Shown: positions 1 to 11,987 of the stretch, piece by piece | Layout of the letters: every line of letters begins with the position of its first letter | Numbering within the stretch: position 1 is the stretch's first letter | From: Tilletia caries | Taxonomy: Eukaryota > Basidiomycota > Exobasidiomycetes > Tilletiales > Tilletiaceae | Reading direction: 5' to 3' | Length of the DNA: 64,000 nucleotides | NCBI GenBank assembly: GCA_032718865.1 | Contig: JALUTQ010000045.1 | Location: forward strand, 248,001 to 312,000 | The notes under the pieces: model-generated | Database searches by the model: none | What the model was told of the DNA's origin: nothing | What the model saw: the letters and a program-made list of their open reading frames with translations, nothing else | Made by a program: the position numbers and the translations under genes

Positions 1-201
1 CTCCAGCTCGCGGATCGTCTGTGCATAACTCGTCTTGCCACCCTTCCGCATCGTCTCTGCTGTCCAAATCCTCTATTGGGACATGCTGGGATTCAGTATC
101 GATCCGGCTTTTGCAGTTGCTCTCTTTCTCCCCCTGCTGTTGACCCTCGGAATCCCGCTGCCAGGAACATCATTCTTGAGAAGTTAGATCCCGTACGCAT
201 A

Positions 202-419
202 TACAGTGGCGAGCGGAAATGGCCGCATAAATTGTGGCATCGCACTAAGGTTCGATTTTCAGCACCAATCTTGTACATAACACCACCTCAAAGTTAGGGA
301 GACGAAAGCTTAGGATACACCAAATCCAGCGCATGTTGCAGCTTCTGTGTAGCTATAAAATTGAGCCGTCAGTGGTGCTGCAAAGTCGAAGGAACATGCG
401 GCCATATTGCACCCACCCC
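202..419 (-). mobile_element. MITE copy, truncated (mariner/pogo-like end)
   Basis: This is a 218-bp sequence that reappears, reading as identical, in reverse orientation at 867-1084. Its outer end is TA followed by CAGTGGCGAGCGG, the type of end (TA target site, CAGT start) seen in Tc1/mariner and pogo-like elements. Compared with the partner it lacks the last dozen or so bases of the inner end, so it looks truncated. No transposase is encoded. Short reading frames inside mirror those of the other copy and are not genes. Confidence 0.7.
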
Positions 420-853
420 ACTTTTTCATTACAGATTGAGTAGAAAATCTCACTATGAATCCTCAACCCCGCCTAGTGTCGTGACAGGAATCCGCTGGAG
501 TTGTAACGGGAAACTGGGCGAGCGCCGCAGAGAACGTCGAGGGAACTTCAAGAGGTCCAGCTGGATGTGCCCCGTCAGTTTGGTTGGCTCGGCGATGAGG
601 ATGTGAGCCGTTAGGACGCTTTTGAAGGACTCAATTAGGAAAAAAGCAGGGCTTTACTAAGTGACTTGGAAATCAAGACCGCAAACACTTCACAGAGACC
701 ATCCCGACCCGCGCGAATGCCGGGGTTACACGCTCAGGCATCTATCAGACCGTACCCTTGCATCGTCAAGTAACCTAAGTCACGATCTGGTGAATTGGCT
801 GAAGAAATAGGTGGTTCTGCATAGGAAAGCCGTATTCGAAAATCGGGGTTTTA
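420..853. other. Spacer between inverted MITE copies
   Basis: About 430 bp of unique-looking sequence separate the two inverted MITE copies. I see no convincing coding region, tRNA or internal repeat. If the flanking arms are transcribed together, this would form the loop of a long hairpin RNA; that is inference only. Confidence 0.5.
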
Positions 854-1082
854 CAGTGGAGGCCCGGGGGTGGGTGCAATATGGCCGCATGTTCCTTCGA
901 CTTTGCAGCACCACTGACGGCTCAATTTTATAGCTACACAGAAGCTGCAACATGCGCTGGATTTGGTGTATCCTAAGCTTTCGTCTCCCTAACTTTGAGG
1001 TGGTGTTATGTACAAGATTGGTGCTGAAAATCGAACCTTAGTGCGATGCCACAATTTATGCGGCCATTTCCGCTCGCCACTG
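854..1082 (+). mobile_element. MITE copy, apparently complete, flanked by TA
   Basis: A 229-bp element starts CAGTGG and ends CCACTG, with TA immediately on both sides (852-853 and 1083-1084). Terminal TA and CAGT-type ends are known features of Tc1/mariner and pogo superfamily elements and their non-autonomous derivatives. The outer 216 bp reads as identical to the reverse complement of 204-419. It has no coding capacity, so it would depend on a transposase elsewhere. The identity to the other copy suggests recent movement or local duplication. Confidence 0.7.
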
Positions 1083-1084
1083 TA

Positions 1085-2060
1085 CGTGATGCGTCGTTGC
1101 CGCCCCGGGGACGATAACATGTTACAGTATCGAGACTGGATCGCTCTCTTCCTTGGTGCCTCGTCCCGGGATATATCGAGCGCGAAGTGCCTGAGGCGGG
1201 AGTGGTCACAGGATCTCACCAGTTGACTGACCAGCAATAATTATTCTCAGCGGATAATATTATCTGGGGAAAGCAGGGGGGGTTGGGTACTTGTCTGAAA
1301 AAGGAGCAGGCACGCAGCCGCCTGCAGAGGATACAAAGCTTCTCATTATTTCCACTAGTCTTGCTCCCTGGACGCGGCTCGTGCCTGCTCGGCGCTGGGC
1401 GCCTCAACGTCTCACTGTGACGTCTGTCCGATGACATCGTCGAGGTTCGAGGTGTGGATCGTGGATATGGTTCTGGTTCGCAAGGAGAGGGAAGAAAAAA
1501 GCCGGCACAGTGTTCATCACCGCCATTCCATCATGATCCATTTCCATCGCTTGTGGCAGAAGCGCGAACGCTTTCGGGTGCGACACTGTGGAAGAGGAAG
1601 CCAAACTGCGAGTATTTGAACGCCGAATCATCGCAGAAGACTGAAGATCTATCGAAAAGCCTCAGCGCCCAATAGCTCTCAGGTTCTCAAAGGTACCCTG
1701 CTGATGGCTTGCTGGGCACGGAGGTGCGAATACGAACGTCCGGTAAGGATGCAGCGAGAAGCAACGAGCACACTGCACAGGAGGCTGTGATATGTGGGAG
1801 GTCGTGGAATTGAGGTGCACCATACGTGAGCGAGCTCTTGGCTCGCAGCAGCACAATGCGGCGCCTTCAGCGAGATTCCAGCACGCCACATCTGTCAGAA
1901 AGGGTCACGAGAGAGTCATGGATAAATACAAGCAGGAGAGGGACAGAAGACAACGTCTATGTTATGCGTGGGGCAAAAGGTCGTGCGTTGGACCTTGGCA
2001 AGATACGTTGTGTGCGACAATAACGAGCCACGAGGCAGGGAAGGAGGGGATAAAATGCAA
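1085..2060. other. Gene-free stretch
   Basis: I find no supported gene here. Reading frames are short, overlap on both strands and lack recognisable motifs. It lies between the MITE pair and an inverted-repeat region and is probably decayed repeat DNA. Confidence 0.5.
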
Positions 2061-2527
2061 GGACCGTATCGCCCTCGTCAATTTTCCACGTGGATCCGGC
2101 GATTCGGAGTTTGAGCGCGCCTTGGCGCGCTTTGATTACTATCTTTTCACGCGATCGTGTAAGGATTGCTTATAGTGCGTCACAAATCAAACTGTGCATC
2201 AACTTTCCTTCAAAGCTGTGCGGTTAGTGATATGGCTTGCTATTCTGCAGGTCCACGGTTAGAATCCTTTTGCTATCATTCTTTTTTCCCCTTTTTATCG
2301 ACTTGGTTGCTAAGTTAGGATCGTGTTGACCATGCGGGTTAGAGTTAGCGCGTAGCGAACAGGATTAAGCATGACAGCAATGGAGACGGAGAGGTTGCCC
2401 TTTTGGTTGGGGGGGTTCCGGGGGGGCAAAGCCCCCCCGCCGAGCTGGAAGTGGGGTTGAATGGACAGTGGGGTCACGTGATCCAGTTTTGCCGCCACGT
2501 GGAAAAATGACGAGGGCGATACGGGCG
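2061..2527. repeat. Inverted repeat with G/C-run hairpin inside
   Basis: The sequence around 2061-2094 (core CGTATCGCCCTCGTCA then TTTTCCACGTGG) recurs inverted at about 2494-2527, giving arms of roughly 34 bp with a few mismatches. Between them, at about 2419-2439, is a perfect hairpin of seven G, a short CAAAG loop region, and seven C. This combination suggests a small foldback or MITE-like remnant. No coding region is supported. Confidence 0.5.
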
Positions 2528-4499
2528 TCCATAAAATGTGTCGGCGAGTCGGCGTATGCAGATCTAGCTGTGTTCTGAATAAGGTTAGAGCACAGGGCTT
2601 TATCTTGCCGAGCCATATGTAGGTTCGGGTTAACCTGTTCAGAGCACATAAACTCAGGAACGGTATGTATCGATGCCTGTCCAACCTCGAAGCCCGCCCA
2701 GTCTCTCCGATTGCAGATATCAGGCGGCCTGAATGTCCCAAGTTCCAAGCCCATAATAGGCCTGACCTAAAGCATTGAGGCTTGAGAGCGCCAAATTCTT
2801 ATCTTTGCTGCGATCTTTTCGCCTCATGCCTCATGGTCTATACTCGGCGCGTAGGCTCCCTCATAGCGTCGGATCGCACTTGTACAAGTGTACCTGTTAC
2901 GTGCTCATCGAACTGCGAGCTGACGGGATACCGATCGTCCTGGGTTCGACAGGCGGGGAAAACGGACAGATCTTTCACTAATTAACTGAAAAGTTGGATA
3001 CCTCTCTATCCTCGCTGCTCGCATCGCAGAACGCTGAACTCTCTTGCTTACCCCCCTAAAATATCTTGGTTTCGCCAGCAATCCATATATACATGTACGA
3101 ATCACTCGCATCGAGCATCCTTCACCACCGGCTGTTCTTAAGTCTTCACAATAGTTGGGGCAAGTCTTCCCCAATAATTGGCCGCCTCGAGAGTCAAAGT
3201 CTTCCCGAAGGCGATCGCCGCATGGGGAAGAGTTCTGAAATAGTTGACTCAAATACTTCCCCAAGACTTACCCAAATGCTTGGGCAATGGTTAGGTCAAG
3301 TCTTCTCAGGTGTCTGCCCCTATGAATCCCCACTTTCAGGATCCTCTCCTTTCACGATCACGCCCACAAATTTGTATGCAGGAATGGATCGATGCGCGAT
3401 GCGGTGAATGACCATTCATACATTATACATAAAAAAAATAAAAAATAGAGGAGAACTGAACCAGCCGGCACAGCGCGTTCGTGTCTGTTCGAGGGCTGTG
3501 ACTGTAGGCGGGACGAGGACAGAGCGCAGAGGTGAGAGGGGGGAGGGAAAAAAAAATGTGCGAGAGAAGAGAAAATCTGCGCATGAGAACAGGGTGTGTG
3601 AAGAAAAATCAGCGGAGGCGAAGGAAAGAGGGAAGTCAGCAGTCAACGCCGGAAGAGAAGAGGACGAAGGCAAGCTGTGTTGACTGCTCTGGAGGAGGAT
3701 GAGTGAGTGGTCAGACGGTGGTGACGCGGTGTGAAAAAGTCAGTGATGGTGTCAGATGGCGGATGCGGGTGCGGATGGGAGTGGGTGGGCTAGGGAAGAA
3801 GCTGGTGCTGCTGTGGGCGAGCGCAGGGAGGACACTGATGCTGGGGTGCTCATGCGCATGCGCATCCTATTGCCCGGGTGTACGGGATGGGGGATGAAGA
3901 ATGGTGAGCGGAGGTCTGAGGCTGTGGAAGAAGGTCGAGGTGAGTGGGTGAGAAGGTGAAAATTCTCTAAGGCAGAAATTCTCGCAACACCGGGTCGCGT
4001 TGTTTTGGAGGGTGTAGGCTGCTCGAACGCGCGTAAAAGAAAGAATGATCAAAGAATGATCAATCAATCAAGGTCACGTGACAGGGTTTTTCTGTGGGTG
4101 CGCTGGAGCGGCTCTTTGGGACGTCTTCCCGAACTATTTTACACCTTTCTCTTCCCGAACTCTCAGTCTGGACGTCTTCATGAAGCATTACACCGCCAAC
4201 GAAACTCCAGGCTGATATGAGACTAGGAGGCCTTTGGCTGGTTAAAGATTGTATAAAAATCCTGAGGCAGGATGTGAAGAGTGATTTGAACTAGGCTGAT
4301 CGCGAGAGGCTCCATCGAGACTGGAAGGACAAAGGCTTGTGGGAGGCTGCGAAGGCAGCCTTCTGGCAGGCATCAACACAAATCCTCGTCAGACTGAGGG
4401 TTGAATCTTTATGGAGTCGAGTCACAATACTTCTATGAGGCTTATGCGCATAACAGCCCTCACGACGGTGTCACCGCTCGCTGCTTCGCCTGTTCCTTC
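2528..4499. other. Gene-free repeat-like region with CTTCCCCA motifs
   Basis: No gene is supported. Between about 3130 and 3310 the sequence is full of CTTCCCCA/TGGGGAAG-type motifs in both orientations; similar motifs recur near 4100-4200 and 14580-14760. From about 3430 to 3960 the plus strand is strongly purine-rich (GA tracts). A perfect GTCACGTGAC palindrome lies at about 4073. These are signs of decayed, dispersed repeats rather than a gene. Confidence 0.45.
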
Positions 4500-6105
4500 T
4501 GATTTCTGAATACATAAGATGCCTGAGGGCGCTGAGGGCGTTATAGGAGATCTGTGCAGTGTGAAGCTCGCGAGCAGTGCCGTTGTTGAAGTTATGGTGG
4601 CTGGATGTGTGAAATGGGTCGCGCACTCTCTCACCCGAGTTTCCGCCAGCTTGTCACTGACAGTACTCGCTCAATTCCCATCCGTTCTCTTTCAGACCTT
4701 CACTGTCATAATCGGGGACACTGTAGCTATCATTTTCACTGATTTAAACAAAAAAAATGGCATGGGTTCCCCCGTGCATGGGACATCATGGTCGTGGTCG
4801 GGCGGAGGAAGCGATCGGAGCTGTCCGATGCCACTAAGTAAGGTAGATTCAATTTCTCAGACAGCATTGCTAATGCAGAACTATACATGAGCGTGTGGTT
4901 GAGCTGTGTGTGAAGCGTGGCGGGCGTGGGAAGTGTCGTCGTTGAGTAATGGCCGGATATGTGGCGCGCGCACAGGGGTACTAAAGTACACGCCGAGTTT
5001 GGACTTATCAGTCTCGCTCAATTCTTCCTCAATCTCTCCCAAACCTTGGCATCCATAATCAGGGACACTGTAGCTATCATTCCCATGCATTGAATTAAAA
5101 ATGACATAGCTTCCCCTAAATTCGGACATCATGGTCGTGGTCGGGCGGAGGAATCGATCAGAGCTGTCCGAGGCTACTAGGTAAGGAAGATTGCATTTCT
5201 CAGACATGGTTACTAGTACAGAAAGATGCGCAGTGGTATGGTTGAGTAGTGTATGAAGCGTCACGCCCGCGAGCAGCGTCGCTGTCGAGTTGTGGCGAGA
5301 TATGGGACTCGCGCTGAGCCGATGTTCCCGCAGACTGAAAACTGACAGTACTCGCTCAATTCTGACTGAATCTCTCTCAAACCTTCACAGCCGTGTTCAG
5401 AGAGACTGTATCTATCATTTCTATCGATCTTAATAAAAAAATGACAGAGTCTCCCCTGTAATCGGACATCATGGTCGTGGTCGGGCAGAGGAAGTGATCG
5501 GACCTGTCCGAGTCTACTAAGTAAGGTAGATTGCATTTCTCACAGATGATTACTAATACAGAAAGATGCGTGAGGGTGTGATAGACTAGGGCGTGACGTT
5601 TGAAGCTCGGGAACAGCGTCGTTATCGAGTTTGGGTTAGATATGTGGCTCGCGCGCGGGGGTACTAAGTAGCCGCCGAGTTTGCTCTTATCGATCTCGCT
5701 CAATTCTTCCTCAATCTCTCCCAAACCTTCACACCCGTGATCAGGAAGACTGTAGCTATCATTTACATGCATTGAAATAAAAAATGACATAGTTTCCCCT
5801 AAATTCGGACATCATGGTCGTGGTCGTCCGGATGAAGTGATCAGAGCTGTCCGAGTCTACTAAGTAAGGAAGATTGTATTTCTCAGACCTAGTTACTACT
5901 ACAGAAAGATGCGTGATGATGTGATTGAGCTGTTTGTGGAGTGTGACGGCCGCGAGCAGCGTCGCTATCGAGTTATGACGAGATATGGTACTCGAGCAGA
6001 GCCGATGTTCTCGCGGACTGAAAACTGACATTACTCGCTCAATTCTCGCTCAAACTCGCTCAAACCTTCACATCCATGTTCACGAAGACTGTAGCTATCG
6101 GGAAG
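4500..6105. repeat. Satellite-like tandem array, ~341-bp monomers in an A/B alternation
   Basis: The anchor CATCATGGTCGTGGTCG begins at 4784, 5127, 5467 and 5810, spacings of 343, 340 and 343 bp. About 4.7 units are present. Adjacent monomers differ, while every second one is much closer. Units around 4970-5130 and 5640-5810 share one version of the segment after the anchor region (ACTAA plus CGCCGAGTTTG). Units around 4620, 5300 and 5980 share the other (GACTGAAAACTGACA-like). The higher-order unit is therefore a dimer of about 683 bp. Overlapping minus-strand reading frames in it simply repeat with the array and are not taken as genes. Confidence 0.85.
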
Positions 6106-7150
6106 GATCTGGGTAGACACCCTCTTCGGACACACAGAATCAATATCATCTCAGTGATTGAATATTGAATGCTACTGTATTACGAGAGGAAGGGATGATA
6201 ATATACAGACGATTCCCAAGCCTGAAGCATCTCAGCAGCTCGGCCTTCGAGGCCTTCGAGTGCGGATTCGAAGAGCGAGGGCGGGGGGGTGTCCACGAGC
6301 TAAGACGTGATTCCGCGAACTCACCCTAAAGGGTGGGCGGAATGGAGGAAAAAATGGGGGAAAGGGGCCACAGGCAACAGACAGCTGATGGGATGGGGAA
6401 TAATGAGAGGAGATGAGAGGAGAGAGAGAAAAGAATCAGCATCGCAAGTCAGTCGGGTCAGAAACTCAGAGGGAAGGGGATGAGGGAATGAACTGCATCA
6501 GGACTAGAAGGCAAAGAAAAAGGATGTGTATCAGGAGCTGCATCAGAAGGGAGGAAGGGATCAATCTGGACGGGACAGCTGGACAGCTGTCCAGCGCTGT
6601 CTTGGATGAAGAGGGGAGGACGAGGACCGAGGCGCGTCGGAACTCGGAGAGAAGACACGGCGCATCCAGGGAAGTACCAAGTCGCTTATGAGCTGCTTCA
6701 AAAAAGTAAGAATGATAGGGAGGAAGGAAGAGAGGGAAGAAGAGAGGAGATCAGCAGACGAGGGGACAGCTCGGACTCTCGGAGGGAAAGAGGCTCTCCG
6801 GAGGAAGAGGAGATCCTAGGCGCTTCAGACCGGGGAGAGCGAAGATAAACAGTCAGCAGCGGGAGGGTTAGAGCAAATACCCACCTTGGGAGATGTCGAT
6901 GCGAGGAGAAAGGAAGATGGTGCGCTTATGAGGCTGGTTGGCGGTGGTGGTGGTGAGGAAGAAGGTCATGAAGAAGAGGAGAAAGAAGGGGAAGAGGAGA
7001 AGACAGAAGAAAAAAACAGAAGGAAAGGGGTCTGTGATTGATGAGTGAAGCATGAAAAAGACGACGTGAGCTGGGATGGGTTAAGGAGAATGGTCTGGAT
7101 ATCCAAGCTGAAGGTATTTGTTTTACAAACGAGGGCCCAGCTATGAGCTG
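6106..7150. other. Purine-rich gene-free stretch
   Basis: From about 6400 to 7050 the plus strand is dominated by GA/GGA/GAA tracts, equivalent to a pyrimidine-rich minus strand just downstream of the minus-strand gene ending at 7151. No reading frame shows recognisable motifs. It may be a 3' flank of the mobile-type gene or simple-sequence expansion. Confidence 0.45.
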
Positions 7151-10100
7151 CTAAACATCGTCGTTGTCCTCAGAGAATTCGTCGTCTTCATGTTGTGTTT
7201 GGTCGAATGTTGAAGCAGCTCCATCATTGCGCTTCCGTCGTTTCTTTTGCTCCTGCTGAACGTGGTTCTCCATCCCGGTCTGAAACGCTGTCGTGACGTC
7301 GTCGATGGTGGAGACGCTGAATTGCTGGCTGATTCGGCTCCTGAACAAGGGAAGTGGGTGGCAGAGCATCGTGTGGTTGAGAAGATACCGTTGATGCCGT
7401 CCCTGTTGCCGGTGTCGGATCGCAGGTCTGGTGATGTCTGTCAGAATCCGCTCTTGCCTGACATCATGACCCTCATGATCCACGCCGCATTGAGCGTGCA
7501 CGCAATCGTGAGGAGCGTTGAGAAGCTGGATTATCGCCTGAGTTGGGAAACAGAGGATAGTTGCACTATGCACATCAGAACAATTTTGAAGGGACTAATG
7601 TCCATCTCTCTCTCTGCCAAGCGCCAAATTCACAAGTCCCAGCACAACATGAATCATGACAGATCGGAACTCACGTCGACAGCCACCGTGATAGAGATGC
7701 CGGTTGATCGAATGCTTCGCATGCCGTAGTTGGGATTGATGGCATGGAGTGAGTATCGTTCCACCGTGACGAGGCATTCATCCTCATCGGAAAGTCGGAA
7801 TCCCGATATACGCCCGACCTCTAGCTACAAGAGTCAAGGCAGATCAATGTGTCAGTGGGGAAAGCGGTTCTGGGTTATGATGGAGACGTCTAGCTGGGAA
7901 TCTACTCACCTGGGCTCTCGCATCGGGATCCCCATCGTAGTAGACGAAGTTACCCACAGCACAGTTTTTCTTCTCCCTTCGAGCGAATGTGATGAATACG
8001 ACCCTGAGACTTGAAAAGAGTGGGAGCTGTGATGGAAAGTATGTTGTCAGAAACACGCCAATTATGGGGTTGTTATTATTGGGAGCTTGTAAGAAACATA
8101 CCAATCACGTTATCCATGCTAGTCAATCCCCATTTCTCCCGGAAGATTCGATTCTTGCGGTGAGAGATGATCTCTACCATGCTGTGGCAGGGTTGTTCGA
8201 CCCTTGCTTGCTGATGATTCAGGCGGTATCCGCCCGTCATCAGGTGACGCAAAAGCTGTTGGTCCAGCAGTCGCTGGGCCACATCTCTCGAATTCGCCAT
8301 GCGGTTGGAGTGGGCTACCGCTGTACGTTGCACGTCGACGAACCGTTCCGTTCGCTCCGTGGCAAAGTTAGCGGCCACTCCGAAGGACCTGATGGCTGCA
8401 GGGACGTGGGTGAGGAGGTGGTACTTCGGTCGAGAGACGATTGACTTAGGTGCTATCTTTGCAACGGCAGCCATCAACGCCCTCGTGGCATGTCCTAATC
8501 GGTCCTTATGACAGTACAATTGAATCTGAAGTGTAAACATTTCATCGAACTCTGAAATCTGTATGTCAACCTTGCTCACCGTGTATTCCTGCAATTCGTT
8601 CCTGGGAATCTCGTCCACCCACAACAGCTTGGACAGCTCCGCTGCACGTAACCACGCCTCCTGTAGGTCCACAGAAACCAGTTCCTTCTTGACCAAGGGA
8701 GCCATAGACGCGACCATCACCTGGCTCAGCACCTTAAGCTCCCGTCCCACCAGTGAATTGAGATGTTGCAGATGATACGAGGCTCGAAACGTCTTGCCGC
8801 AGTCGATGCCCTCGGTGGCGCAGTCCTCCAGGGCAAGCAGAAGATGATCGCGAGCATCATCGTTCAATGTGGAACCGGTTATTGCTGCCAGATACTTGAG
8901 AGGACCGAGGGTAAGTGTGTGAAGACATTCGGGGGAGTTTGGGCGTGAACGTCGAAGGCGAGTGGTACTGCATAAGCCCATTGTAAATTAATTGACCTTA
9001 AGATCCATCTCAAATCTCAATCGTCGATACTAGTCTACTCACAGTCAGGAGAAAGTAGGGATGACTTCCAGGGTGCTTGCTTTAACTTCCGCCGCTCTGA
9101 TTTCATTCGAGTGGCGAGCTCAAGTGGATCGAGCGGTTGGCTGCGGTTGTGAGGCGACTTTGTTGCTTTGCCTGAGAGCTCGTGGTGGAGCTGAAACAAT
9201 ATGGTGCAGCACTCGGTTGTAGAACGATCCTTCACTCCAGTCTTCGTCCAGCGCTCACGCAGTGTCTGCTCGGTGCAATTCGTGGAGGCCAATCGCAGCT
9301 GTTTGCCTAATTCTTTGACCGTCTTTTTCAGGAGAGCGCAGACTGCCACCCTGAAGACAAGAGGAGAGAACAAAAACGTTTCAACAGACGAAGTTGAGTT
9401 CCACCCTAGCGCGAGTCAGGGGTGACGGGAGGCAAGAACTTCGACTCACTTCAATCATTTGGCGTACCCCATCTTCTGTTGCCTTTTCAACGAATTTTTC
9501 CTCCCCAGGAACAGATGCGGCAGGGAAAATTGGCCTGCATACCGGAAGATGCCGACAACTCTGCAGCCATGGGGTTGTCCGCGCACACAGCCAGAAGGTA
9601 CGGGACGACTATGACATTGTTCTGAGACTGGCAGTCCCATACGTCGAGCGGACCGTGGCTGAGAGCAAAAGGACGAAGTTAGATCACTTTCCTTAGCTTC
9701 AAAGTGTGTAGGTGTAGGCTTAGGCCTGATCTGATGATCCACTTCAGACGGAAGGCTATACTGGCACCCCTGAAGTGTTGCAAAGCGAGTGACTGTAGAC
9801 GAGTGGGAGACGGATGGGAGTACAAGTCACTCACCTCAGCTCCGCAACAAACGCTTCCATCAGCTCCGAGGGATTGGCGTGGTTCGAGGCGGCAAACAAA
9901 TGAATGCTCTGCTCTTTATCGAGTTCTTTTTCGGTCGAGGCCAGCAAGCATGAGGAGGAGGCTATGGTGAGGATCCCACTTGCGTGATTTTCCTCCGCCC
10001 CAATCATCGATCGCTGTAATGATGGGTAGGGAATACACCATCTTGCCCGGGAATCGCCTCCTGAGGCTCTTGACGAACTCATAGCCGGGAAGGTCCGTGG

Positions 10101-11599
10101 CTGCCGAGCGTACGAAAGGCAAAAGTCATCAACAAGCAGTCCCTGTGTGTGGAACCGGATAGCATGGCCACTCATACGAAAGATCAAAGAGCGACGACTC
10201 AACACTGAACCACAACCTGAGGATGGAATGAGGAGAGCGATGGGGAGTGGGATTATACCAGCGAACTCACCGAGGCGGTAATGGCGGATACCCCGAGCAA
10301 AACTGGACGAAGTTGTGAGCGTGTCAACAGCCACATCGCAAACTTGACTGGTGGACGTAAGCTTCCGGGACGAAGTATCGACTGTCAGTTCATAGGCTCT
10401 AGCAAAGGTATTTTTGGGCGGGCCCCTCATACCATTCCAGCGGAAGAATGGCCCTATCTTGACCAACGATAGCTATCGGAACCCCAATATAAGCGCTTGT
10501 GCCGTCCCGCAGAGTGACCATAGGTTGAGCCTTGCCGAGTCCAGGCTGCTTTCCGAATTCTTCGCCGTCCCGCAGCTCGCGAACTGTCTCACAGCGACGT
10601 GAGAGGAAGTGGAGCTTTGCTCTCGTCTGAGGGTTGGAGAATTGACGAGAGATGATGTCGTGTAGAGGTGTGATGTAAAAGAGATTTCCGGACGATCCTT
10701 TACGCTGCTCGAGACCCGAGGACAGTTGACGCAAAGACTTCAGTGCTTTCAAGTACGTGTCGTAGCTTGGCACTCGTTCGCCTCCTACCGCGTGGGCGAA
10801 GGATAGCATCGTCTTGATCTCAGAGACGCTCAGGGGAGAACGTGGATTGAGCGAGGCGACCGCCACAAGGAAGGTCTGTAAATGAGGAGAAGTTGTGTTT
10901 TGGGCAGTTAGTGGAAAATGATGATGACTAGGACGATAATCAATCATACACATGACACACTTGACAAACCTACATACCTCTCTGTCCGGAAATGGTGCCC
11001 AGTCTCGCACGTCAGATTGGCCGATCAGCTTAAAGGCCTGCAAGAACGCATCGATTGCCCTTTCCGAACTGTTCTCATTGTTCCCGTCCTCTGGGACATC
11101 TCGACCAAGACTGTTGTTGCCTGCAGGAATGTCGTCCTCCGAGGGCTGCTGATGCAGCAGTCCTTCGTAGGTAGATCGATAGCCAGTTGGCAGCGCTGCA
11201 TCGATGTTGGGGGCAGATGCATGCTGCTCGTTGACGTCTGGCGCAAACGTCCAATGACTGAAGTACTCGACTCCGTCGAGATCATGCTGCACGTCGTCAT
11301 CGCACGGAGGTCCTTCGTCTTCTGCAGCAGACACTGCCGCGCCGAGATCTTGAAGTTGCCGGCGGGTACTGGTGGAGGGAAGAGCACAAGGGGGGGAGTC
11401 GCAAACGGTGCTGGTGACCAGAGGAACGAGCGTGGTCCAGGACCTTGCTTCTTTTCAGAACCCGTGGACCAGGACAGATCTTGCAGCGAGCTTTGGACGA
11501 GGCGGGAAGCTCCTCAAATTCTAAATGCGTACACAAGAGGAGGGAATCAGGAAATAGATCAGCCGCTGGTGCTTGTCTGACAATGGCTTGCTCCGTCAC
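7151..11599 (-). CDS. Multi-exon transposon-type protein (basidiomycete CHHC/'DNPM' family), probably element-encoded
   Basis: This is a large minus-strand gene read across about ten exons, which I reconstructed only partly. From the 5' end, an N-terminal exon carries a possible zinc finger (CKIC, then HARSSGHQH). A long exon (about 11388-10978, joined to 10875-10433) contains a region of the type WAPFPDRE and VPSYDTYLKALKSL. Next comes a block with CADNPMAAELSAS followed by FPCRIC (about 9500-9640). Then comes a block with KYHLLTHVPAAIRSFG, ATERTERF and HSNRMANSRDVAQRL (8076-8981). The last exon, 7151-7537, has LNAPHDCVHAQC and VRQERI. From memory these blocks, in this order, characterise a dispersed protein family common in basidiomycete genomes and thought to be transposon-derived. 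A biochemical role is not established here. The junction after the first exon is unresolved, and one intron (10399-10432) would be only 34 nt, so a frameshift cannot be excluded. Confidence 0.7.
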
Positions 11600-11987
11600 T
11601 TGTCACCAATCCCCCAAATCCTGGGAGCTCCTGCCGGCTGCAGCAAGCAAGCGCTGCGTGACTCACCCTCCGGTAGATCAGACATCGGCTCGAGTCCGAG
11701 TATCGCGCTTTGTGTTCCGACACCGACTGATGCAAGGCGAGAGGGACAGACTGTTGAGCTCAGATGGAGAGAGGGAGTAAACAGCATCGTGCCGCGACGC
11801 ACACGCGTCACGCGCGCCGACACGTGCACTTTTTGTCAGCGCCACAAGTCTCGGTTTTCACCTCTTCTGCAGCTCCGCCTCCCGACACCGCCACCCAGTT
11901 GACACTACTACTCACCAGTGACCAGATCACCCAGGAACGCCAACCCAGCAACACCAACGACCGTGCTGCTCCGCCAGAAGCCCCACA
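11600..11987. promoter_or_regulatory. Divergent promoter region of the mobile-type gene pair
   Basis: These 388 bp separate the start of the minus-strand transposon-type gene from the start of the plus-strand companion gene. Head-to-head placement over a short gap suggests shared regulation. I see no clear TATA box or operator. Confidence 0.4.

Noticed and set aside
202..1084. LTR retrotransposon
   Set aside because: The repeats are inverted, not direct, and nothing resembling reverse transcriptase lies between them.
4881..6031. Series of minus-strand frames of 90-137 codons in the satellite
   Set aside because: They recur with the monomer period and differ by frameshifts, so they reflect the repeat and not genes.
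4500..6105. CRISPR array
   Set aside because: The repeat unit is about 341 bp and the whole unit is repeated; there are no short repeats with unique spacers, and the organism is eukaryotic.
8299..8948. Plus-strand frames opposite the transposon-type gene
   Set aside because: The minus strand here carries the conserved family blocks; the plus frames have no motifs.
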